Part shown: positions 36,824-48,767 of the stretch, one piece after another | Numbering within the stretch: position 1 is the stretch's first letter | Layout: the number at the start of each line of letters is the position of its first letter | From: Blasia pusilla | Lineage: Eukaryota; Marchantiophyta; Marchantiopsida; Blasiales | NCBI GenBank assembly: GCA_050084515.1 | Contig: CM114271.1 | Location: 36,208,001 to 36,272,000, forward strand | Direction: 5' to 3' | Length of the DNA: 64,000 nucleotides | The notes under the pieces: model-generated | The model's input: the letters and a program-made list of their open reading frames with translations, nothing else | Databases searched by the model: none | What the model was told of the DNA's origin: nothing | Translations under genes and position numbers: made by a program

Positions 36824-38948
36824 TCACGCTTTCAAGGTATCATTGAAGAAAATCTGCAAGTTTCTCTGCGTCGTGCCTCCCTCTGCCACAGTCGCAGCAA
36901 GGGCATTGGCCAACTCGAGCGAGTTTTTCCTTATCCGCTGTCCTTCCTCCTCGATCATGAGGCACCTCACCGCCCTTGCGATTCTGTCCTTGTCGACCTT
37001 GCTGTCATCCGCTCCGTTTGTGACAGCTACACCCACCTTCTTCACATCCACGATGAATCTGTACTCCGAAACAGACCAAGCGCTAAAGATCAGAGCGGAG
37101 TTCCAAGATGGGGACCGTCGATCATGAAGGAATACGTCACAAACAGCGATCGGTACTACAAGAATTTAATATGCAGTCCGAGAGTTTCTTGACTGAGCTC
37201 CTCGGGAGGTTGAGCTGCAGCTCACATTTGGCACTGAACTCGTAGACTTGCGAGGAAATGCGCGACAGGAAATAGTTGGAGCCTAATCTTACCTCGCATT
37301 GAAAGGTTGATCGGCACACAAAGGCCATGTGATCATGGGAATCCCCGCACACAAGCTCTCCAAGGTGGAGTTCCACCCGCAGTGCGTCAAGAAGGCACCG
37401 GTGGCACGGTGCTTCAAGATCCTGGACTGCGGTGCCCAGCCCGTTTCGATATAGGCTCGATCTTTCACTCGTTCTAGAAAGCCAGGGGGGAGCACCGATT
37501 CGAGGAGGTGGGGTGGGACTTTGAGAACCCACAAGAAAGGAACTCCACTCTCCTCCAGCCCTAGAGCCAGAGTAGACATGACTCCTTGGCTCACATTCCC
37601 CAAGCTTCCGAAGGCGATGTACAGTACGTTTCTCTCAGGCTGCTTGTCCAACCATCTCAAGCACTCGGATGGTGAGTCTTTTAAGCCGTATAGGACCCCG
37701 AAACCTGGAAATTGCACCGAGGGACCGAAAGGCAAGACCTTCGTCACCTGTAGAGAATGATCCGAAGTGGCACTGTTAGAACACTAATCCTCATGCGTCA
37801 TCCACTCTAGCGGAATGCGACAGCACCCTACCGCTGGCCTTTGAGAAATCTCTCTATCCGCAGTGAGACAGACCACATTGTTAGGAAGGATTGCTTCGAA
37901 AAGAGATCGCAGCAGCGTTCATGGAGCCAATTAGCAGTGGAAAGCTTCTTCCTGGTCCTCAATCAGACGTAGGATCCAGTGTCGTGATAATACCTTGCCA
38001 TCATCGGCTTGGGCCCTCTGCTGCACCAGGTCTCGGATGTGATCTAGCGAGCCGGTTCCGACAGCCATTTCTTCAGCACAGTTGACCAAAATCCCCGATG
38101 CCTTCAGCGAGCGATCGGAAACAAGCGCATAAAATTCGTGAAACTGGAGAACCTCGTGGGGAATGTCCCGTATTTCTCCAAAACCGACTCCTGGGATGGG
38201 AACTTTCTCGCTCAAGTCGGGCCAGGTCTCGGGATTCAATCCCTCCTTGTGAAGTCTGGGGCCTTCCAAACAGAAGACTCCAAACCATGGGCCCGTTGAG
38301 TACAGAACGTACCAAGGGATTGACAACTCATCCGCGAGGTCCTGCGCGTATGTCAACGACGAGGGAATCATGTGAGTCAGAAGCTCATTTACCTTGTGGC
38401 AGTCACGCAGAAACATTTGTCACTGCACAGAGTAGTAGTGCAGTATTCACACCAAATTCTGCCGTTAGCGTTGCAAACAGAGATTCGTCATGTGCTTCCA
38501 CTACTGCAGGTATAGACTGTGGTCTACCGTTCACATCTCCAGGCTAGATTGAGGGACCACGAACCTTTGTCCACCACAAGAACATGTCCGCGACGATACA
38601 CGAAGGTGCTCCGACATCATTCTTGCGTTCGATCAACCTCTCCTTGACGGTGGCGAACTCAATCTGATTGGCGTCGCTAGAAAGTGCAGCCCGGACTGGG
38701 AACTTCGGGTCCGCTTTGTACACTGGAGGCTCACCAAAGACTGATTCCAAATGTAGGTCCATACCTTCGAAATCACCCCTCTGTTGTAGTTCGGAAAGTT
38801 CGGCTATGCGTTTCCCATTCCCTATAACCGTCAGAGTGAAATTCTGGAAGCGGCGCATTTGGTATATGAGTTGGACGAACGGAGCGAAGTGCCCTGGAAA
38901 TGCCATGGTGATCATCAGCACATGAGGCCGACTCCTGATTTCCACCAT
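36824..38948 (-). CDS. UGT: UDP-glycosyltransferase, family 1 (4 exons, 473 aa)
   Basis: Exons 38948-38565, 38341-37994, 37747-37293 and 37058-36824 (384, 348, 455 and 235 nt) join in frame to exactly 474 codons, and every intron is GT-AG (223, 246 and 234 bp). The enzyme transfers sugar from a UDP-sugar to a small acceptor in the cytosol. The acceptor-activating His is H20 (F-P-G-H-F-A-P-F) and its partner Asp is D121 (I-V-A-D-M-F). The 44-residue PSPG donor-binding box spans residues 348-391, from W-A-P-Q to A-D-Q. The final Gln fits UDP-glucose. The C-terminal helix region (R-C-L-M-I-E-E-E-G) is complete. I chose ATG 38948 because it lies just before the first beta strand. The acceptor cannot be predicted. 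The gene appears intact. Confidence 0.93.
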
Positions 38949-39153
38949 CTTGCGAACTACAAATGTCACCCTCGCTCTGCGGGGACTCTACCCAAGCCCT
39001 TGCAATCGTTAACAATCCCCAAGAATCACCTGCGCGACCTCCAAGCCCTTCTCTCTTCTCAGGACGATCAGAAGAATAGAGACGCAGCCAGTGGACACCC
39101 GATTACGCTCCCTACTCCCTTGCGTCTGTGTGTGTGAGGGCGCGCGCGCACAT

Positions 39154-39161
39154 GTTATATG
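39154..39161 (-). promoter_or_regulatory. Possible TATA box of the UGT gene
   Basis: The minus strand reads GGCATATAACATG here, about 205 bp upstream of the UGT start codon. The position and sequence suit a plant TATA element with a leader of about 175 nt. There is no other support. Confidence 0.25.
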
Positions 39162-39299
39162 CCGTCGACTCCCTTTTCCTATCGCCCTTACCGGATGCAA
39201 ATCGCGATCCGGCCTACAAGCATAGGGATGCGCCTTAAAGTGCCTTTCCCTGCGTTCCCACTGCGATTCCTCCCGCGTCGACTGCCGGTCCACCCTCAC

Positions 39300-40560
39300 G
39301 ACTAATCACATCCTCCTAAAGCAGTGTTGATTTGATCGTCGAGAAGCCAGGGACGCGAGGGAAACAATCACCTCCTTCTACACAGCTGCGCATACAGGGA
39401 AACAAAACAGTCCTCGGAAAGTCCAAAACCGTTCCATCGTAGAGCTAGCTACCTACCTGCACCCACCAGCGCTTCTGCCAAGTGCGAGGTCGAATCTCGC
39501 GGTTCCTTGCGAACTTCATCAACTACTTACCCTGCCCAATTCACGACGACGGAGACTTTATAGAGCAGCGGAGAATCTGGCAGTTCTCGCCCCACAGGTC
39601 CATTCCATTCCTGCCCCACATGGTCTGCTGTTCCGGGTGCTGTGCTCGTCGTGGTGACAAGATCGAGCATTCTTCACTTTGTTGACCTCAAACTCCAAGT
39701 CTCCAAATCGAAGGATTGGGGGCGTGTGGGATGTGAACTGGAAGAATCGGAAGTGGAGTTTTAGCGATGAATGGCGACCTGTTACTGTTAAAGTAGGGTT
39801 ATAGTTTAGTGTGAATGTTTCTATGTTGCTGTCGATGTAAGCCAACTTTTAGGAGGATATAATTAGTGGGTTGTCCCAAAAGGATGGTGGTAGGTTTGGT
39901 TGTGGGTAAAACGAAGAACATTGTCTTTAGGTGCGTTGTCCCAAAAAAAGACGGGTGTACATAGTCTTAAGCATACCGAGAAAAGATATCGATGAGGTTT
40001 CAAGAAATAAAAAATCAAATTCCTAAGGGTCTTCTAATTTACGCATATATTTCTCTAGATAACTGACTTGATTTCCTCATTTGGGACTAGAGTCACACAA
40101 ATTGTTTCCTCTTTGAAATTATTTCTTTCTTCTCTCGAGACAAACGATCTTTTTTTTCACTCGTAGTTTATTATGCCCCAACTACGATCACTTCTAGTTT
40201 ATTATGCTTCAGCCATGATCCCCAAACGCCTTTGGAGGCCTCCCACGCAGATCGTGTCCTCCCCCACGCAGGGTCACACGTGTTCACTTGGAATGCCATT
40301 TCCTCTCCCAAAGTCCCACTTCCACAACAACGACAATGATCGCAGTCGGCAAGCAAACAAATCTAGATTTTTTTTTATTTTTATTTTTTTTTCCAACATA
40401 ATACCATCAAGCACGACCCCCGTGTCCGCGTTTGGCGTCGATCTCCTTGCCAGGCTACTCTTCCAGCAAAGTTTGTCTCGTGTGACGTAGGCCTCGCAAG
40501 ATTCGTCGGTCCCATGTGCGCTAATGTTCGTGTCGCTGAGCTTTTCGCGAGTTCGTGAAT
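39300..40560. other. Intergenic stretch upstream of the UGT gene, no gene seen
   Basis: Open frames on both strands are short and overlap one another without motifs. A T-rich run interrupts 40370-40390. It may hold the promoter of the UGT gene in its first few hundred bases. Confidence 0.3.
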
Positions 40561-40569
40561 TGGAAAGGA

Positions 40570-40690
40570 GAATGATAAACTTCAATAAAAACGCTTGATG
40601 GGAAACCCATCGAAGATGCAAAAGAGAGCCAAAAACATCTTTCTTCTGAAAGGAAAGAAGGCGGGGCCTTTCCCCCTATCGACCAAACTC
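40570..40690 (-). repeat. Repeat family C, copy 2
   Basis: Plus-strand ACTTCAATAAAAACGCTTGA then GATGGGAAACCCATCGAAG and AAAAGAGAGCC match the beginning of the copy at 34.57 kb. The GACTC-AAA-GAGTC hairpin is lost here. Confidence 0.5.
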
Positions 40691-40892
40691 GGAAAAGGAA
40701 GCTACCGATCGATCCGATCCCATCCATGGAGTTTCTCATGCGGACTCTTTTTGTTTTGCTTGATGGCCTCCGTAATGCCCTGGGTTACGCTCGCAATCCA
40801 GTTTGCATTGGACTGGAGGAGCCCCAATTAATAGCGAGTTTTCGGGGTACTATGCGGTCCTCTAAATATCTCTCTATAGTATAGAAAAGTTT

Positions 40893-41087
40893 GTGGGTCT
40901 GTCAAGATCCGGATTCTCAGAATACGCTGAGTTCGTTTCCCGAGCCATTGAACCCCGACGGGTTTACAACACAACACTCCAAGAGCAAGTTCAGATCTGG
41001 CACGGTGCGAGCGAGCCTGTGGTGGATGACGTGGAAGTTGAAGCCAATAGGGACCCTACGGAGAGGCAGGGAATGTCGGAAAGGTAG
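40893..41087 (+). other. Acidic coding-like fragment, possibly retroelement-derived
   Basis: A 64-codon frame reads S-E-Y-A-E-F-V-S-R-A-I-E-P, then W-H-G-A-S-E-P-V-V-D-D-V-E-V-E, then D-P-T-E-R-Q-G-M-S. The even, hydrophilic residue pattern looks like real former coding sequence, and I have an impression of bryophyte retroelement proteins, but I cannot name a family. No start context or partner exons are visible. Confidence 0.25.
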
Positions 41088-41499
41088 TGGGCTACAACGA
41101 CGTAAGGGAAGTCCTCATGCTGGAGGAACAGGGATAGGGAGATCCCTAGGGAGAGGGCACAAGGTCGCGGATAGCAATAGTGCTCCGAGATATTTTTAAT
41201 GTGTATTTATGCGTTGTGTGATCTTCTTTTGTGATTTTATGATGCATTTATGTGTTATGCATTTACAACCGGAATCTAATGGTAATGCTTTCAGGAAAAC
41301 AAATCATGTGGGGCTTCGATATTAGGTGAGACTTGCGTTAGTTATCTTGGAGAATACCTTAGAAATCGTATACATTATAGATGTTAATTTTTATATTCCA
41401 TCGTACCAGAATAAAGGTCTTCGTCACGTTTTATGTAGTGGAGTGGAGAATATATGCATACGTATAGGGGGAGGTAAGATCTTGGTGCAAGTAGGTTGA

Positions 41500-42000
41500 G
41501 GATGACTTGGTGACGGGATGGGTAACTCTATCGTGTGTACGTTACCCCTATTATGAGCTTATTTGGAACGATTTTTAGAAACTTATCATTTTGGTAAAGT
41601 CTCTATTTTGTGCTTGAGTGTTCGTTCCCCCTATTATGAGTTTATTTGGAGCGATTTTTAGGAACTTATCATTTCGGGAAAGTTCTCTATTTCGTGGTGG
41701 AAACTGCACCTTGACCTACTATTGCATGTTAGCGTTGAGATGATAGTTTATTTGCACAAGTTACCATGGAGAGACCTTGGGTAAGGGAGAGAGGATGCAT
41801 CCAAGTAGGGACAACATGGAGAGCACATCGTCACTTTCTTAAACCTCCTTCCATGAGGTGACAGAGATATTGTGCTCCTTTTCTTATGAGTAATACATGC
41901 CTCTCACTATGAGAATGAGTTTGGTTTGACTCTAGAGAGCATTTTGGAATGTGAGTGTGTGCTTTGATATGAGAGAGAGAGAATTGAGAATTCATTTCTA
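41500..42000 (-). repeat. Repeat family B, copy 3 (inverted)
   Basis: On the plus strand it reads GTTACCATGGAGAGA near 41760 and later GAGTTTGGTTTGAC near 41929. These are the reverse complements of blocks in the copies at 31.4 and 53.7 kb and appear in the same relative order. The part TTATTTGGAGCGATTTTTAGG also matches the reverse complement of 54.03-54.07 kb. Confidence 0.55.
41545..41696. repeat. 83-bp tandem duplication
   Basis: Units starting CCCCTATTATGAG(C/T)TTATTT at 41545 and at 41628 match over about 68 bp with a few differences. A short unmatched stretch fills the rest of the first unit. Confidence 0.75.
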
Positions 42001-42132
42001 GTCGACGGAAAACCCAATTGGCATGTGTGATATCGACGTCACATTTGACAAACAACTTCACATCAAGATTTTCAAACATTCAAACATTTCTATTTGAGAT
42101 TCTCATGGAGGATTTTTTTTTCAATTAAGGCT

Positions 42133-42350
42133 TAGATTTTTTTTCTAAATTCGTGACAAGTCACCCACATATGAAAGGCACATAAGGCGTACTCTCTCTC
42201 AAGCATGGATCATCCATGCCCTTGGTAGGGGACGCCCTTACCTTAGGGTTCATACCAGACCCTAGTGTCCAAGGGAAGAGTTGAACCGCATACCTCTTTG
42301 AGAGGATCTTAAGTTAGTGTAGCTAACATCCTCGTCATCTACTGCTTGAT
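42133..42350 (-). mobile_element. Candidate tRNA-derived SINE
   Basis: Read on the minus strand, it starts near ATGACGAGGATGTTAG, then ACTTAAGAT (like a tRNA-Leu(UAA) anticodon arm), then GCGGTTCAACTCTTCC (B box-like). It continues through unrelated body sequence to AGAAAAAAAATC near 42133. That order, a tRNA-like head followed by a body and an A-rich tail over about 220 bp, is the plan of a plant SINE. The A box is weak and no target duplication was identified. Confidence 0.35.
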
Positions 42351-42392
42351 TGATTGATAGATAGGTAGATCTAAAATTAAGGTTGCAGTTAT

Positions 42393-43025
42393 TGTACACC
42401 CATTATCTTCAAGATTATTGTTAGATAGCGCGGAAGCTTGTATTTTGCAAGTTTAAGTCTCATTATTCATTTTTATCCAAACACACTCATATTAGCCAAT
42501 CTATTATGGATCAACTACCTTGGCGTCTCTCCAGTCTAGGTTTCAAGTCATCCCTCAAGTTTAAAAATTAGACGAGGTTAGATATTTACCTAATTCCTTA
42601 CTCCCCAATTAACAGAGGCAAGCCATCCAAGATAGTCTAGGGATATAAAATAATGTTTGTAGGCTTGGTTGTCCTAACTTCCCAATGGACCTCAAACAAG
42701 TCTCTAATTGGAACTCAATCTCTAAGTCTCAAGATAAGATCCAACTTGAAGGTTAGGATCTAAAATTGGAATACCTAGTCTTGGCTAGCTTGGAGTCAAA
42801 ACCCCAATGCCAATCTTTTAATCCACCCTATGCCCTTAGTTCAACCCCTATGGTTCTATTAGTCATTCAAGGTGCCCATTTAGACTTACATTTCACTTGT
42901 AAATCCCGTATCTCACTCGTGGGACTTTAACAAGTTTCGATCCTAGTGTAGATATGCTATAATTTTGATGTTTCGTAGTCGCATACATTTTGTTTTGAAG
43001 GTGGAAAAAATGGGATGCGTAAACA
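42393..43025 (-). repeat. LTR family A, copy 2 (633 bp)
   Basis: Aligns with 19032-19748 and 58897-59915: starts TGTACACCC, has GCGGAAGC soon after and CACACTCATATTAGCCAAT, and ends near GATGCGTAAACA. The flanking 5-mers (GTTAT and CTACC) do not match. Orientation is the same as the other two copies. Confidence 0.5.
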
Positions 43026-43029
43026 CTAC

Positions 43030-44590
43030 CATAAGTAGCGACTTGAAGTGTCAATAAGAGTGTTGAAGATACAACATTCATTTCCATAGGCAACCCTAGG
43101 TCACGCTTGACCTTTCAAAAATTTGAAGATAGTTAGCCTTGGTGCAACCACATACCTACTCCTCAATAACCCAACTTTCTTTACTTGACAATACCTATGC
43201 ACTTCTTGGTTAATGTTACCCCCTTCCAATGGCTACAAATTTTAGCCTAAATATTTTTTCTTCCTCATCATTATGCATCCCTCCTCTCAATTTTTTTTAA
43301 TTTCCTTTCTGCAACATGTAAACATGAGAGTTGCTCTCCCCATGTCCTCACAATTCTACAACTTTCCCTTCGTACATTAGTCCACCACCACTCAATCCTA
43401 TGGAAAATTAGGCATCGCTTTTGGGCACGACCATCTCCTTTTTTTTGGGAAAAATATAAAAATACATCCAATGGGGTCTTTAATGAGGAAACTCAGCTAC
43501 CCTCCAATCCCGACCTGCATACAACCAATCTTGGCCCCCTTCCCCCACTCGCATCTTTCTCAATTAAAATCAAAGTAAAAATGACACATATGGATTACAC
43601 TCTTGAATCTACATACTGTCATCAAGCCACATCCATCTTCACGTACGAGAGAATTCCAAACTACAATGCCCAATCTCCTACCAAACCCTAGAAAGAAGAT
43701 TGTTTCCTAGGCTTAACGTGAGAAAATGAACCTAGTCTTGAAAACATCTTTAGTGGATTTGATCCAAATAGGATAGAAAGGGTAAGGACGTATCCTCTCC
43801 ATTCCTTTGTAGCAAAGAGTTATGGAAAAGATAAATATTGAAATTGAGTTGGTGCTGCGAGTAATTCAGGGAGGTCAAATGACCCAACGTTCTCTCTCTC
43901 CATGGGATTGGTTGGAATAGAAAGAAGTCCCTCCCTATCTTCGTAAGAACTAAAAGATACAAATCTTATGGAAGAGATGAGGTCTCCCTAGCCCTATGGA
44001 TAGAAGGGGCGCAGAAGTTCAATGTAGTACGTGAAGGTATATAAACATTCATGCACTCATAAACCATTGATATATTAGTTTTAAGGAAAGAGATGTGCGT
44101 ACAATTTGCCAAAAAAATTATTATTTTGAAAGACAAGATATAATTCGCCTTGGAAATTTCTTGCTACATAAAATCCATAAAAATTATCCGAAAAGAAAAT
44201 TTTGACTTTTAAATTTTATGTCGAAATGATACCAAAATGAGTGATTTCGTGACGCGTACAAAATTTTCATAAGGTCTTATATTAGAAAAGATGATATTCT
44301 TTCAATTATTACATTTCAAAAATGAAAGATAACAATGATCATAAAATTTGAAACTTTGAGCGTGAAAAGAATAGGAGGGCTCAAGGCGTACCTACTGGCG
44401 CGAGTCACCGTCAAGGTGACAAGGACCTGTTTCGTCTCGGCCACCGGAAAGTCATGGGCCCACCGTCGTCGTGGAAAAAGTACTGTCCTGCGTCCCAGGA
44501 GTCCAAGTCGCGGGTCCACGGGGTACACTGCGATCAAAGTACCACGTCGTACGCCGTCAGGTGAGCATGGATCACGCGGACAGGCTTTCA
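43030..44590. other. AT-rich stretch without a supportable gene
   Basis: Short frames only. From about 44380 the GC content rises sharply into the hairpin at 44.6 kb. The long frame there (44335-44694, plus) has no recognisable residues. Confidence 0.3.
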
Positions 44591-44613
44591 TATCTTCATT
44601 TGCTTGCTTAAAG

Positions 44614-44717
44614 ATCAAGCAAGCAAGTACAAGTATGCGGCCTCCACTACTTATTCGATCAAGCAAGGCACAAGAACAAAAATCGAATGAGTAGTGGAGG
44701 CCGTCTACTTGCTTGAT
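44614..44717. repeat. Imperfect long inverted repeat (foldback)
   Basis: Arms of about 46 and 36 nt pair through GGCCTCCACTACT(T/C)ATTCGAT and AATCAAGCAAG(CAAG)TA, with a 22-nt loop. A smaller hairpin (TTTGCTTGCTT/AAGCAAGCAAG) overlaps the left arm. It could be a MITE-like foldback or an inverted-duplication scar. Confidence 0.7.
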
Positions 44718-45430
44718 TATTATTTTATGGCTGGACAGAACTGACGTTTTTCTCGTTTTCTTAGAAGGTTTCATTTGGGGTTAATGCCATGATATTGAAA
44801 AAAAAAAACAAATAGTAATATTTTTAGTGAACGTACTCCAATTTAATTAACGTTTGTTTTATGACCGTTGCCGAGTCGAACCTTGTTTGCACTTTAGCCC
44901 AGTAACGGACATTGCAGGTCACATTTGCTGATTTCGCAAGGTTGTAGGAGAAATTGTTAAGGATCGAACGGATGTGCGGGATACGAGGCCGCACTGCAAG
45001 TGTAAAGATTACACGTGGGTCAATGCAAGTCCTGCATGGGCTAGTATGTGCTCAATGGAGGCCATTGGGTGCTAGAAAATGGGTGGCAACTATGCCAACA
45101 CCTGGCGGCGGATCACTGGGCTTGGGTGCAGGTAGGCTGAGTTCGGGTTTATATTGAGGGCATGGCGCGACAAACCTTGGTAAGGAGACAAGGCCAAGTG
45201 AGGATTGGGGTGTGAATGTAGATACAAGAAACTCCAAGAAGTCAGAAGCTAGACAAGAGGCACGTAGCAAGTATATAAGAGGTACAAGGGTTGCAAGAAT
45301 TGAGGGGTCGAGGGCTAGGTATGACATTGAGGGCCGTACAGATCCAAGTGAGGGAAGAGAGAGCCATTGGGGGTAGGGATCAAGCTTGGGTGGAGAGAGA
45401 GAATGGGTTTGGAGCCCTAAGTGGCCAGGC

Positions 45431-46778
45431 GTCCACAAAGTTGGACACGAATATAGGAAGGACGGAGTTGGAGCCGTGGTGAGGATTAGTTGGGTCACGT
45501 GGTAGGAGGTGGTAAGTTGGGTTGAACGTGGTTGATCCAAGCTACATGGTATCTAGGCTTGGATGTGATTGTAGGCATGCTACATAATCAATTGAGGGCT
45601 ATGGCCGTGATAGGGTAAAAGGAGCCACATAACCTCCAAGGTGAAAGGAGGTGGTTGTGAGAGACTTGCTTCAATTCATGGGATTTGAAGTTTCTGAATG
45701 GGACGTTGATTCATGACGAGATGCGCCAACCCTGTGAGAGTTATTGATAGTATTTTGAATCATTATTACGGTGCCAATCGAGGTTGAGATGGATGATATG
45801 CATCCACTATTTGCAACGAAGTGCTAGAGATGGAAACATACGTGCTAATGCCGATGGGTAGTCCGAATCTATTGAAGGGAGGTTCGATGTGTGTTTTGAG
45901 GAGATTGTCATATTGGAGAGATTTCTGCATCACATTGAGTAATCAATGTTGATTGTGCATTAGAGTGATGGTATGCGCGTTTAGATTATCCATTCGAGTC
46001 CCTTTTTCCGTGCTTGTCTTATTTCATTTAGGGTGTTAGGTATCACCTAGAGCTGGTCCTAGATGGATGTAGGATGATGTCGAGAATAGACTTCTTACAC
46101 GTGTAGCATGTTTGTGGATACAATGCAGTTTCTTGAGTAGGGATCTTGTGTATGACCTGAAGTTGTTGATATGCTCAAGTAAGTTAGTAAGAAATGCTCA
46201 AGGGTGAGCTCAAGTGATTGAATATGCATAAGGTCGGGTATATCATGAGGGGATTAGCATTAGCATTAGCATTAGTGAGCTAGTGAGGAGTGTGGGAGAC
46301 TCTGGTGAGACTATGGTGAGTCAGAGTCAGGCAAGATTGTTATCATGAAATTCTTCTAGGGTTCAAAAGAACGGGGTAGTTCGAACAGTGGTAGTAGTAT
46401 TACGCAGAATGGAGTAAGATACTGAGGGATTTTGAGTGAGGAACCACCTTGACTTCCATCTGTGGCTGGATCGCTATCATTAGATAGTGGGTGATATCAT
46501 GAGATTGCAGATAGAGAGACATTGTGACGTGGGGAAAGATGGACGACATGAGTCACAAAGGCATGCGTCGCTACTCAAGTGCAACAAGCACCATTCATCT
46601 CGATGACTTCATCTAGGATTTTGATATATGGTGTGACTTCCAAGAGATGTGAGCCCCCACATCATTCGACCCTTTCATGGTGTGGAAGGGTTTGTTCGCG
46701 TCAAGTAGTACGACGTCCATAGAGTTGGACATAAATATAGGAAGGACGGAGTTAGGGTCGTGGTGAGGGTTAGTTGGG
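45431..46778 (+). repeat. 64-bp direct repeat pair, about 1.28 kb apart
   Basis: 45431-45494 and 46715-46778 share GTCCA(C/T)A(A/G)AGTTGGACA, ATATAGGAAGGACGGAGTT and TGGTGAGG(A/G)TTAGTTGGG with a handful of changes. The 1.2 kb between them is non-coding to my eye. The second copy lies just upstream of the gag remnant at 46.9 kb, so both may be retroelement leader sequence. Confidence 0.65.
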
Positions 46779-46899
46779 AGACTAGAATGTGATGTTTGGA
46801 GGGTGTATTGGGCTCTAGGATATATGCCCACTAGTGGTTGTGAGGCATATAATGGAGTAGTGAGAGTAGTTAGGCCCACACCATTAGCCTAGGGATTAG

Positions 46900-47430
46900 A
46901 TGGAGATGATAGAAGTTATGGCGGTGAGGTGGGAAAGATCTTGGCTGATAGAGGGTCATCTAGTTTTTTTCCTACAATGGAGTTCTTCCAAGAGTTGGGG
47001 AGGTGCCACCCGTGCATGTGAATTGACAAGCTAAAGAATCTACAAGAGTTTCACTTGAGATGAGGTGAGAGTATACGAGAGGTGTTCATGTCCATGCGCC
47101 GATTGATCATTCCTACTCACGAAGTAATTGAGTATTAGTACAAGGTTCTAGATGAAGAGCTGCAAAGGAGAGTTTGGGATGGGATGTTGCTTCACATGGT
47201 GAAGCCTACTTTGAAGGGGGTTTTCCAATAGTCTAAGTAGATTGAGCTTCCTATGAGTGAGGAGCATGTGGTGACCACAAGATTTCCACAAGAGTCAAGG
47301 AATCCACGGGTATCAATGGTCCTATAGGTGCCCGAGAGCCACAAGCGCAAGGCGGTGTTCCCAAAGAGTAGGGAAATTATCCTAATCCCATGAGGAAATG
47401 GCTCGTAATGAGATATGTTGGCCAACAAAG
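46900..47430 (+). pseudogene. Gypsy-type gag remnant
   Basis: Plus-strand frame around 46975-47290 reads F-F-Q-E-L-G, L-K-N-L-Q-E-F-H-L-R, then M-R-R-L-I-I-P-T-H-E-V-I-E, then D-E-E-L-Q-R-R-V-W-D-G-M and S-E-E-H-V-V. This is the retrotransposon gag (Retrotrans_gag) pattern with its L-Q-x-F and late helical part. Several in-frame stops occur. It is cut on the right by the repeat starting at 47440. Confidence 0.5.
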
Positions 47431-47439
47431 ATTGATGTT

Positions 47440-48505
47440 GTGTTGAGAGTCTTTCTCATAGTAAGGATGGACCTTCTAGATACGATAGTTATTGATGTAA
47501 GAAGAATTATGTATCAATTTTTTCCTTATTCAGTATAGAATCACGATATACACTATCCATTCTCTAACGATAGGGATCACATATGCCTGTGCCAAGGCAA
47601 TCACTTCTCCGTAGCACCTAATCCCAAAATTCCTACTTATAAAATCTTTATAAACCACTTTACGTTTGTATACTAGGAAAATTGCATAATCAGTATGAGA
47701 AAAAACTTGCGGAATTTTTACATCCACAGGTTGCTAAATGAGGACATACAATGTACAAACCAAAGTCTTTCTGTATGTGATAATTGAGAATATCTCAGGA
47801 GTTGGTAATTTTTTGAATTGGTTCATAAGTATTCTCCAAAGTGATCGACTAGATAGCAAATAAATCAATGCTTATCTACAAATGATCTTGACGTGGTATG
47901 GATTAAGGAAGGGAAAATCACGTACCACTCTCTCTCTTCATCTTTATTTATACTTGATAGCCATCCTCTATCCTCCTCTCTCTCTCTCCCTACACAATTT
48001 AAGGTTATGGGCAAGTGCTATATATATTCCCTTTAACTCATGAATGAAAGGTTTCCCAAAATCATTCTACATTCTTCAATCTCTAAGGCTCCCTAAAAAA
48101 TGAATTATGGTTGAATTATTCTCCCAAGAGGGATAATCAATTTTCATTTGAAGAGCAACCAAATCCAATACCATTGTTTTAAGAATGATAAAGACAATTC
48201 GAGAAAATGAAATTCAAAAGAGTGAACACTTGAAGGTCCCTCCTCTTTACATACGCATAAGGGATCCATAAGGATAAAATATAAGGTCAATTTTATCTTG
48301 TGCCACATGGTCTTCTTTGAAGCCTTTGCCAATCTCCTTTGGAAACAAGTAACTTATTATCTATATTTTCCTAAAGTATCATCATAAAACCACTATATAT
48401 TCTCCCAACCATCCCAATCATCCTAACCTTGAATTCTTTACTAACCATGATTACAATAGTTTTAATTTCGTTACCACTTCAAGCCAACAATTTACTTTCA
48501 TGTTT
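47440..48505 (-). repeat. LTR/leader-like repeat, copy 2 (pair with 7.15-8.37 kb)
   Basis: Collinear with 7152-8370 as described for that copy. Here it truncates a plus-strand gag and is not followed by its own minus-strand gag, as expected of a solo LTR. The 5-mer before it is ATTGA. I found no clean second copy at the right, where similarity fades near 48505. Confidence 0.45.
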
Positions 48506-48767
48506 CCCGTGTTTGCCACATTAGTCAACAATGTTTAGGTTCTGAAGTTTACATTCTACTAAATACTGTAATTCTGTGATTCCATGGTTCATAAGAGTCA
48601 AATGAGAACCAGGAAACCATGTTGTCGAGGAAGATTTAATCCAATCAATGTTGGGAAAGCATGGGCATACTTCAACAACAGGTTGATGCACATCCCATAG
48701 AAAGAAATGACTCCTCCACACGACTTGCACTCCCATTGCAGGTATAGCAGAATGCATGCACAACATT

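Noticed and set aside
36803-37192. Long plus-strand frames over the UGT 3' exon
   Set aside because: Antisense shadow of the UGT C-terminal coding region, with no recognisable domain.
38098-38547. 149-aa plus-strand open frame
   Set aside because: Lies antisense to UGT exons and introns; composition is a shadow of the real gene.
44335-44774. Overlapping 119-aa and 152-aa frames on opposite strands
   Set aside because: Both arise from a GC-rich inverted-repeat patch and show no family resemblance.
46254-46275. GCATTA microsatellite-like run
   Set aside because: Only about three to four units; too short to matter.
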